A stretch of DNA of 64,000 nucleotides from Tridacna crocea (taxonomy: Eukaryota; Mollusca; Bivalvia; Cardiida; Cardiidae): the NCBI GenBank assembly GCA_943736015.1, contig OX031073.1, positions 24,331,210 through 24,395,209 on the forward strand, in the 5' to 3' direction. Under the pieces are notes generated by a model, which saw only the letters and a program-made list of their open reading frames with translations, was not told where the DNA came from and did not search any database. The translations under genes and the position numbers were made by a program. Below, one piece after another: positions 52,428 through 63,300 of this stretch; the first letter of the stretch is position 1; each line of letters begins with the position of its first letter.

Positions 52428-55400
52428 GTATGTTGATTCCAATAATTTTTCTTATTTATATTGTTACCTGTTCTTATTTCTAAAAGATTTTTTTTATCAA
52501 CTATCAATTCAATTCTTCTTGTCCATCTTATGAATTTAAGAAGAAGAAGAGCAAGAAGAAGAAGCTGAGTTCTTCGAAAAACGAAGATAAAGATCGGGCG
52601 GTCTTGACATGAATCTTCGTATTGTAGTATGCATTCCAGGTTACACACCAACTTAAATTTTCTTTACAGAAATTAAATTGATAAAGATATCAAATGCTTA
52701 TTCATAAAAAAAGAAATGTCAAAGAACAGCCAAATCAAAGTTTGAAATATAATTTTCATGAATATAGATCTTGCCTGAGAAATCAGATTTCTTATTTTCG
52801 TAATATTTTTCGTCTTTTTTTTTCCCCAGAAGTTTATCAGCGGTGTCATCAGCGCTGTGTTGTTGCAGCTTTGTTGTGAGTATACCGTGTATTCTTTACT
52901 AAGTCGCTTCGTTGATTTACCCTGTATCAATTAAAGCCATGATAAACTATGTTTGTACGACACTGATGTAAAAGGGGCTACTAATACTACTGGTTCTTCT
53001 TTTCACACAATGTTTTCATCTCTCTCATAGAAAAAGAAAAACACAAACACACACACACAATCGTTTTTACCTCATAATAAACATGCCAACATTTTTTGGG
53101 CAATCAAAACTTACCTTTTATTTATCCGAGACTTATACCAAAACGTTGGTGGACATTCAGCTTATAGGGAGCAAAAACAGAATATCGTCGGTTTATTTCG
53201 AAAACCTCGTAACTACAGCTTGTTACAAGCTGTAGTTACGAGGTTCTCGAAGTAAACCGACGATATTCATTTTATTCAGGCGTATATAAAGTACACTGTC
53301 TTGCCAAAATTTAAGTTTTCAGTGAGTAATGTCAAATGTGTATATGTTTCTAAGACGAAGTAACAAACTGTAGGAAAATAAAGCAGCTACGTCGAAAAGA
53401 AAGGATGCGAAAATAATGGTGTATGACTGTTTTTTGGTGATGATGTTTATTCTTGCTGAACTGAGTTTGTAAACGTCCCCATGTTAACAATTTAAGTCCC
53501 CTAAAATATTATTGTATTTCCTACTTGTCTTAGTATTGATTTGTCTTCAATTGATTTACAGGTCAGGTGCATAGCAAAACATATTCTATAGCTTTACTTG
53601 GCTTGGAATCTCAAAATGACTTGGCCCAGCACTACTTCCGGTACAAACTTATCTTGATCAATGAAAACACGGTGAACATTGGAGTTTCTATAAGAAGTGA
53701 GTATTAGTTGACTCGTTGATTAGTGCAATACGACGCTTTCAATAATTTCTATTTTCAAGTTCATCATGTCGATATATTACCTTGTAAAGGGAGACCACTC
53801 CTTCATGCATCTAGTTTTGCAACAATGTCTCGAGCAGTGTGTCAGACTTACCCGACATATGGTCTCCCTTTTCACAGCAGGGCAGTCTTCACCATGATAC
53901 GAATGAGTCATACTCTGTGAAAAGACGAGTTATTGAATTTTCAAAAAAGTATAGATATTCTACTAATGTCAGTCTCCGTAGTCTTCCCAGCTTATTCTGA
54001 CTCGAAATTTATGTCAAATCTCATGCTATTGAGTTTTTTTTTGGCCGAAGTATTATTTTACTTCATACTATTGAGGTTCTTTTTTTTTGGCCAAAGGATT
54101 ATTTTACCTCATGCTATTGAGTTTTTTTTGGCCGAAGTATTATTTTACTTCATGCTATTGAGGTTCTTTTTTTTGGCCAAAGGATTATTTTACCTCGTGC
54201 TATTGAGGTTTTTTTTGGCCGAAGGATTATTTTACCTCATGCTATTGAGGGTTTTCTTTGGCCAAAGGGTTATTTTACCTCATGCTATTGAGTTCTTTTT
54301 TTGGCCAAAGGATTATTTTACCTCATGCTATTGAGATTTTTTTTTAACTCAGGATTTTCAGGATAGATTGAATTGCTTGGAGGATGATGAGAAACTAAGA
54401 TGCGTTAACCATTTCCCAAACAATCCCTGGTTTTCTGGACCCTGAGAGAGAAGCCTTCTGAAAACATAGTGGGAAAAGGAGAAAATGCTGGTAACCAGCA
54501 TTTTCTCTTTTTCCCTCAATGTTTTCTTCCCTTCCCAAAACAAATTTCAATTTTTGAGTCACATTAATTTTGTCGTCTGCAAATGCTTCCAAGTTGGACT
54601 AGTCTGAAATGATGTCATCTGGTAATGAGTTAAATCCTTTTTCAAAAAGCACTCTTCAAATGGGTTTACAGAGCTACAGGACTAGGTGCCAATGAAATGA
54701 TCCCCGGGACCGTATTCAACAACCAAGAACGTTCTTTGTCTTATTCGCAAAGGATTTCCAAATTTGAAAGAAACAAAACTTCTGATTGCCTGAACCAAAT
54801 GGTTTAGAAAATCAGAATTTGTGTTACTTTTAATTTTGTTCTAAAGAATGGTTACTGAATACGGACCCTGCTCTGACAAAGTGATATAATGTATCTCTGT
54901 GATGCATTATGTTAAGCAAATCTCACATAATAATCTTTCTGCCGATTTTGATTGACAGGTCTAACAACGTCTTGTCGGCCAATGAAAACGCAGCATTGGG
55001 CGTCATGTAAACAAAAAAGTCTGACATAATTTCTGGTAAGCTTATCAGGCTTGACAATCAATATACCACGTTACTAAGGGGGACGTGCCTAACTCGCGTT
55101 TACAGAAAGGCCAATTACGGATATATGAAATCCAGTTCAATTTGTAATACAACCTGCTTAAATCATTGGGTAGACTAACTTGGAAACAGAAAATCATAAA
55201 TTGTTTACATATAGCAAAGAGTATCGACCTAGGCCAGCCTGGGGCAGACTGCGCAGGCTGACCTGGGTCGATACTCTTTGCAGATATATTAAATTCCCTT
55301 TTCATAGACCATGGCTCAAATAAATGAATACAATATCACTTTCAGATATAAATGGGCCTATTAGAAATTTGGTACTATCAGCTTATGGGGAGACAACGCA

Positions 55401-58400
55401 TACTCTTGAATCCGGCTACAGTTTGAATGGATCTCAAGTTGCCAACAAAACGATCATGATATCATCCTCGCACAATTTCATCCTACAAGTGTTCTCACAG
55501 TCCGTGCACCGCACCGAAGGTTTTATTGCAATATCACTGGAAGACTTGCTGGGTCCCCACACAACATCACCATCTTTGTACGAATATTCGGTCACAACTT
55601 ACTGTCCGAATTCCGGTATCTGTCAAATGGCCGTGTCTACCTTTAATGATGCAACAGTGAAGGTTACATTTCCGGATCATTTACACGACATCGTCTTTTG
55701 TATAGGTGAAACTTTCTTTCGTAGTAGCAGAGATTCTTTTTTGGAACTTTCTAAGTTTGACGCCGTTCAGATTGAGACAACACAAGACCTGACTGGTACC
55801 CGCATTAGCAGTAGCAGTCCTATTGTTGTCTGCGTTGGTTCAAGAAACCTGTCTATCGATGGACTAGAGTCACATACTCTCGAACAACTGACCACCATCT
55901 CACAATGGGGAACACAGTTTGGTGTAGCCAGCGTTGCAATATCAGAACTTTGGAGCATTGTAATTGTTTCCGCGAGGGTAGCACAAAGAACCAAAGTAGA
56001 GATGTCTGGCTTTGGGACTTTTATACTAGATGGACAAGAAACTTTGACTAGAAGACTTGTGACAGACGAAAACACTATCATTACAGCAGATAAACCCATA
56101 CAGGTAGATTTCTACTCATGTCAAGTTTAACCCCTGTTTAGTTACAGTTTTAGGATTTCTTTGTGGTTTGGTAGTAAAGGATAGTAATCGAAAAATAAGG
56201 ATGCCTCGTTCTAGCCTAACCAGCCGCTCTGGGTTTTTCGTGGGATGGTCCTTGGCTTGGATTAGACACTTTAGAGCTCTAGTCTAGCACAGGTGCAACC
56301 ATGTTAGTCGTCCCTCTAATATGACTGAAGTAATGTTCAAAGCGACGTAAAACACTCAATCAATCACCCACTCAGTCACCAAGCCACAAATCGAGCCTGC
56401 CACCAACTCACTCACTCACTCACTCATACACCCACATTCTCACTCACTCACGCTACCACTCACTCACTCACTCATTCACTCACTCACTCACTCACCACCA
56501 CCGACCCTGCCACTCACTCACTAACTCCTCACTCACTCATTCTTTCACACACCCAGCCACCCACCGACACTGTCACCCACCCACTAAGACACTCACTCAG
56601 TCACACACTCACCAAGCCACCGATCGTCTGCAACCCATTCACTCACCCAGCCAACCACCGACCCTGCCACTCACTCAGTCACTCACCCATTCACTCACTC
56701 ATTCATACACTCACTCACTCACTCATTCACTCACTCACTCACTCACTCACGCACTTAGCCACCCACAGACCCTGCCACCCACTCACTCAACCAGTCAACC
56801 ATCGACCCTGCCACTCACTCACTCACTCACTCTCTCTCTCTCTTGCCTCACTCACCACCACCGACCTTCCCACTCTCTCACTCCTCACTCACTCACTCTT
56901 TTACTTACCCAGCCACCCACCAACACTGTCACCCTCCAACTAAGTCACTCACTCACTCACACACTCATCGAGCCACCGACCGACCCTGCAACCCACTCAC
57001 TTACCCATCCAACCACCGACTCTTCCACTCACTCACTCACTCACTCACTCACTCACTCACTCACTCACTCTGCCACCCACTTACTCACCAAGTCAACCAT
57101 CGACCCTGCCACTCACTCACTCACTCACTCACTCACTCACCCACTCAATTACTAACTCACTCACTCAATCAATCACTCACCCAGCCACCCATCGACGCTG
57201 CCAACCATTCACGCACTCACTCACTCACTCCCTCACTCACCCAGCAACCCACCGACCCTGTCACCCACTCACTAATCCAATCAACCATCGACCCTGCCAC
57301 TCACTCACTCACTCACACACTCACTCACTCACTCACTCATTGACTCATTGACTCACTCACTCACTCACTCACTCACTCAATCACCATCCAGCCACCCATC
57401 GACCCTGCCAACCATTTATTCACTTACTCCCTCATTTACCCAGCCACCCACCGACCCTGCCACCCACTCACTCTCCCAGCCAACCACCGACCCTGCCACC
57501 CTGCCACTCACTCACTCAGTCACTCACTCACTGACCCACTGACCCACAGACTTACCCACTGACTCACAGATTGACTGACTGACTGACTGACTCACTCACT
57601 CAACCAGTCAATCACCGACCCTGCCACTCACTGACTCATTTACTCACTCACCCACCCTCACACTCACTCGCTCACTCACACACCCTTTCATCCACAGACC
57701 TTGCCAACCATTCACTCACTCCTCACTCACTCACTCACTCTTTCACTCACCCAGCCACCCACCGATGCTGTCGCCCACCCACTAAGTCACTCACTCACTC
57801 ACTCACACACTCACCCAGCCACTAACCGACCCTGTCACCCACTCATTCACCCAGCCAACCACCAACTCTGCCACTCACTCACTCAATCACTCACTCACTC
57901 AGTCACTCAGCCACCCACCGACCATGCCACCCACTTACCTAGTCAACCATCGACCCTGCAATTCACTCACTCACTCACTCAATAACTAACTCACTCACTC
58001 AATCAATCACTCACCCAGCCACCGATCGACCCTGCCACCCATTCAATCACTCACTCCCTCACTCACCCAGCAACCCACCGACCCTGCCACCCACTGACTA
58101 ACCCAGTCAACAATCGACCCTGCCACTCACTCACTCACTCACTCTTTGACTCACTCACTCTTTGACTCACTCACTCTTTGACTCACACAATCACTCATCC
58201 AGCCACCCATCGACCCTGCCACCCATTCACTCACTTACTCCGTCATTCATCCAGCCACCTACCGGCCCTGCCACCCAATCACTCACCCAGCCAACCACCG
58301 ACCTGGCCACTCACTCACTCTCTCACTCACTCAGTCACTCACTCACCGACTCACTGACCCACTGACCTACCCACTGACTCACAGACTTACTGAGTGAGTG

Positions 58401-60345
58401 AGTGAGTGAGTGACTGACTGACTGACTGACTCACTGACTCACTCACTCACTCACCCAGTCAATCACCGACCCTACCACTCACTGACTCATTTACTCACTC
58501 ACCCACCCTCCCACTCACTCACTCACTCACTCACTCACTCACTTACATACCCTTTCATCCACTGACCTTGCCAACCACTCACTCACTCTCACTTTCTCAG
58601 CTACCCATCGACCCTGCCATCCATCTACTCACAGAGCCAACCACCGACCCTGCCCCCAACTCACTCACGAGCCACCCACTTACTCCCTCCCTCACTCACT
58701 CACTCACTCACTCACTCACTCACTCACTCACTCACTCATCCCCTCACTCACCCAGACGAACACCTCTGCCACCCACTCACTCACTCACTCACCCACTCAC
58801 CCACCCACCCACTCACCCACTCACTTACTCACTCACCCAGCCATCCACCAACCCTGCTATTCACTTATTCACTCACTTACTCACCCAGCCACCCACCGAC
58901 CCTGCCATTTACCACTCACCCAGCCTACGACCGACCCTGCCACCCACTCACTCACTCACTCACTTACCCACTCACCCACTCACTCAACCAGTCAACCAAT
59001 GACGCTGCCACCTTCTAATTCACTCACTTACTCCCTCACTAACTCACTCGCTCACTCACTCATTCACTTACCAACTCACTCACCCACCCAACCACTCATC
59101 CACTCATTCATTTACTCACTCACTCTACCAGCCACCCACTGACCCTGCCACCCACTCACTCAATCACTCACTCAACCAGCTAACCACCGACCCTGCCACC
59201 CACTCACCAAGCCAATCACCGACCCTGCCACTTACTCACTCACTAAATCACCCAGCCACCCACCCACTCACTCACTCACTCACTCATCCATCCATCCACC
59301 AACCCTTCCATTCACTCACTCACTCACTTACTCGTCAATAATTAAGAATCATAAAATTACAAAAAATATTTTTTATTTGGATGTGTTCCCTTAAAAGGGT
59401 ACGCAACCTCTTAAGGTATTTCTAGAATTCGTACCAGATATCAAAAGAAGCATTGTGTGAATGTCAAGTGACAGGCACGTGACTAATGACTCTATATTCC
59501 ATTATCATAACAAACATGTAATAATTACCAGCCGATATAGCTCAGTAGGTAGAACTTAGGACTCGTGAACACAATGCTTCGGATCACTGCAGGTTGTGGG
59601 TTCGAATCCCCGGCTGGCCAACAAAAAATACTAATAGTCTTTCGGATGAGACATTGAACCGAGGTCCCGTGTGACGGTGCTATACGCCGAGCACGTTAAA
59701 GAACCAGGCGAAGCTCTCAGTAGTTTCGACCTGTATCCTTGCACTATCCCCCGTAACAACTAACCTTCTTCTGGGAGCGTCGCTCAGATGGGCCACCGGT
59801 AGCGACGAAAAATAAATGGAAATATCAAACAAACATGTGGTTATCTTCCACGATGTCTTCTTCGGACGCTATTCTCTACATAGAAGAATCACCCATGGGT
59901 CATTTGTCTACGTGGAGGAATGACACTGGTCATTATTCTTGGTCATTCCTCTGACTTCGGGGATCATTTCTCTGCGTAGAATAAAGACCCGGGTCATTTT
60001 GTAGGGGAGGGTCATTTCTCTCAATTACACCGGCACGTGGTGGTGTGGTGACGAAAGCTGAGGGTGGTCTGCAGTGGGCAATCTAGTTATCAACTGATAA
60101 TTTTTACTGTTGTAGATCGTTTCATTTACAGTTATCTTTAATCCACCATACTTCGTCGTTTTACAGGTTGTCCAAGTTTCTGGTTTTTTGTATTACTCCT
60201 CTGATGTAGCCACATTTGTATCTATAGCAGTTGTATCCGCCAGAGAACACGGCACAGATTTCACCAGGGTAACATGCGGATCTCGAAGTGGACAGACTGG
60301 GTTTATTGTCATTAACGGTAAGCTTTTATATTTTCATACCTGTGG

Positions 60346-60388
<43 letters not shown>

Positions 60389-63300
60389 TTACACAGTTCT
60401 TGCGATGCGGTTCAAAAAACAAGTCTAAAAGAGGATATTTTAACGCACCAAAACCCATCAAGTGATAGACATTTAATACCACACATTACCAGATGATTAT
60501 CTTATTTATGGCATTCCTAATTCACCATTTTGATTTTGATAATTATCAAGACTGATGCAATATGAGCAATACGAGTATATAAAAAAACAGTTGAAAACTA
60601 CACCGTCAATTGTGATGTTACCATGTTTATCATCACCAGTGGTGTCATTCAATGTAGATCCTAGTAATTCACTGATAAGAATATAACAAACTCGGTTAGT
60701 GCAACAACAAATTAAAAATCAAAGCGTTGAGAACGCTGAAGTGGTATTTGTAAAGGAAGCCATTGTGTGGAATTAATAATTTGAAAGAAAAAGAGAAATA
60801 TTATTCAAATGTTGGTTTGAAGGTTAACCTTTTTAGCTGATAAATACCCTTTTGGTAGAAGGGAGAATACCCATGACACAGTTAGGATTATTTGTGTATT
60901 GGTGGTCTCCCTTTGATCATAAGGAGAAGCTAGGAGTAACGTCCCTTGACAGTAGGATACCTTGAATTCCCAACATCACAATCGGTTATTTCGATCTATA
61001 AATATTCATGCCCTGTCAGATGTAGTCGCTCTCAATCATGGGACGAACAAGCATGGGGACGAACTGGTTTTAGGAACAAAAAAGCTCAGGACCGAGCGAT
61101 CGGTAGAAAATTTTGTATCATTGCGCCAATAGAAGCTATGAGCGAGTAAAGTTAAAATTTCAATAAAAAATAACTATTTCCTGCGATGCGCCCTCTATCG
61201 GATGCTAGTTATTAGCCCACTTTACATCATATTTCTAAAAGCCAACGAAATATCATTTTACAAACCGCTTACGAATACACATGAAGCGATAAGCAGACAT
61301 CCACATGAGTTTCCATGTTTACCTTCTATTCGAAAGGTAGCGACCTGGTTCCATTTTTATCAAAGATGAAATGCTAGGAGCAATTTCATTCGTTGCAGTT
61401 AGAGCTGGCTGGATCCAATGAAAAAGCGTATCGGGGGAATGTAAATATCAGCTCGATCCGCCAAGGGTAGAGTAGCGTAGTGAATTGTCAGCCTTGGCTT
61501 GCGAAGATGCAGCAGACTTGGTTAGTGCTAGAAAAACTCGGCCAGTATAATTGAAAGAGGAGGAATGAGGCCAATGTGTAATTCAAAATGGAGAACGCAT
61601 CCAGAGCGCTTAATTGTTAATTTCTTATTAACCCTTATCCTGCTAAAAACCTAATTTTCAATTTCAGTTTGATACTAACAACCCAAATATTGCTGTTTAA
61701 AGTAATGTTTTGTGGAAAGATATAGAGGATATTTGTTTTTCTTCGGTGAAAGATCGAAATATATTTCATCGAGTGGACACCATCGGTAATATTTTCACGA
61801 GTGGCTGCGCCACTCGTGAAAATATTATCGATGGTGTTCACGAGATGAAATAAATTTCGATCTTTCACCGAAAAAAACAAATATACTATTTTATGATTTA
61901 ACCCTTTCTGGGAGGAGCTTTATCAAAATCCAGTAAAGTTCCTTTCCGCTTTTCCCCGTGGCGTACCCCCCCCTTTGCATAGCAACGCATTACAATATTA
62001 CGTCAAATGCGAGAAATGTAAGGTAAATGACGTCATATTTCCATCTGGTAGCGAGGCACGCGCACTTAACCTAGGCAACAAGAACATGAAAATCGGTATT
62101 TTCATTGGTGGTACCAGTGTAAGATCGAAAAATATTTTCACTGCTATTTCTCGATATCCTACCGGAAAGCATGAAATAAATCTCCTTATCGGACAGTGTA
62201 GATCAAGGATCAGACTGCACGTTCTGTGCAGTCTGATCTTGATCTACACTGTTCGCAAAAGGTCAGCGAGTCGCGCTTAGCAGCCAAAGGGTAATTATAT
62301 AATTTCGTATGGCCAAGTTAGAGGGCCCGTATTTGCCAACCGTTCTCAAGAAGAATCTTAGTCTTATTCTCCAAGATTTTCTAAATTTGATAGTATGTAA
62401 CACAGATGGTTTAGCCAAGCAGAAGTTGTGTTACTTGCAAATAAAAAAACAAAATCTGGAGAATAAGAATGAACGTTCTGAAGAGTAGTTGCTGAATATG
62501 GAACTTGGGAGACCTCTGCCTTCGGCGTCGGACCTCTAAGTCGGGCGATACCAAATTGCCTAATAAATAACATTATACTATTAACAGAGAACTGGAGACT
62601 CGCGCCACAAGCAGACGGCATGGATATGCATCTAGTGGAAAATGTCGTGTATTCAGACTTCCAGATTTATTCGCATAGTGTAGTCGGCCGGACTATACAC
62701 ACAGTGACCGGTGACAACGTATCAGGGATAGTCAATTGTGGAAACGGTGCATTGTTTTCCCTTGGGTTGACACACACTGGTACAAAGCAAGAGGTGAGTG
62801 CAAGGTTTCCCATACCTTCTTTCGCTTTACAGGCTCTTTTCTTTGGAATTGAATCACTTTAAATTTTCTCAACGCGAGAAAAAATAGTTCTCTCCAAATT
62901 CAAAGCAGTTACAGACGAGATTTTAACTTTGGATTGTAAAATGTATGATTTTGTCTGTACATGTAGTAGGGCTGAAATATAAACATTGTATGGGAGAAAG
63001 TACTGGTTGCCAGCATTTTCTCCTTTTCCCAGCATCCTCTTTGCCCTAATATTTTCTAAAGTCTCTTTCTCAGGATCATTAAAACTTGAGTTTATGTATT
63101 AAAGACCTAACACGCATAATTATCTATATCATACTGCAAAGAAATGTCTCGTGATCTGATTGGTTAACATGCCGGGAACATGTATATCACGTACCCTGGT
63201 AAAAACCACTCGAAGCCAGTTTCCCTTTTGAGTGCCCCGTAAACATCACTACGCTAGCAACACAACATCCAAAATGGCGGCGTCGATCGATCACCAGACT

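Noticed and set aside
53933-54334. Phe/Leu-rich frame resembling a membrane protein
   Set aside because: Product of a ~44-bp minisatellite with T tracts.
56843-59002. Long His/Ser/Thr/Leu frames
   Set aside because: Translations of the ACTC simple repeat inside an intron of the IgGFc-domain gene.
59529-59620. A functional tRNA gene
   Set aside because: Box A and box B are present, but an insertion in the anticodon region and the downstream Deu-like body show it is a SINE head.
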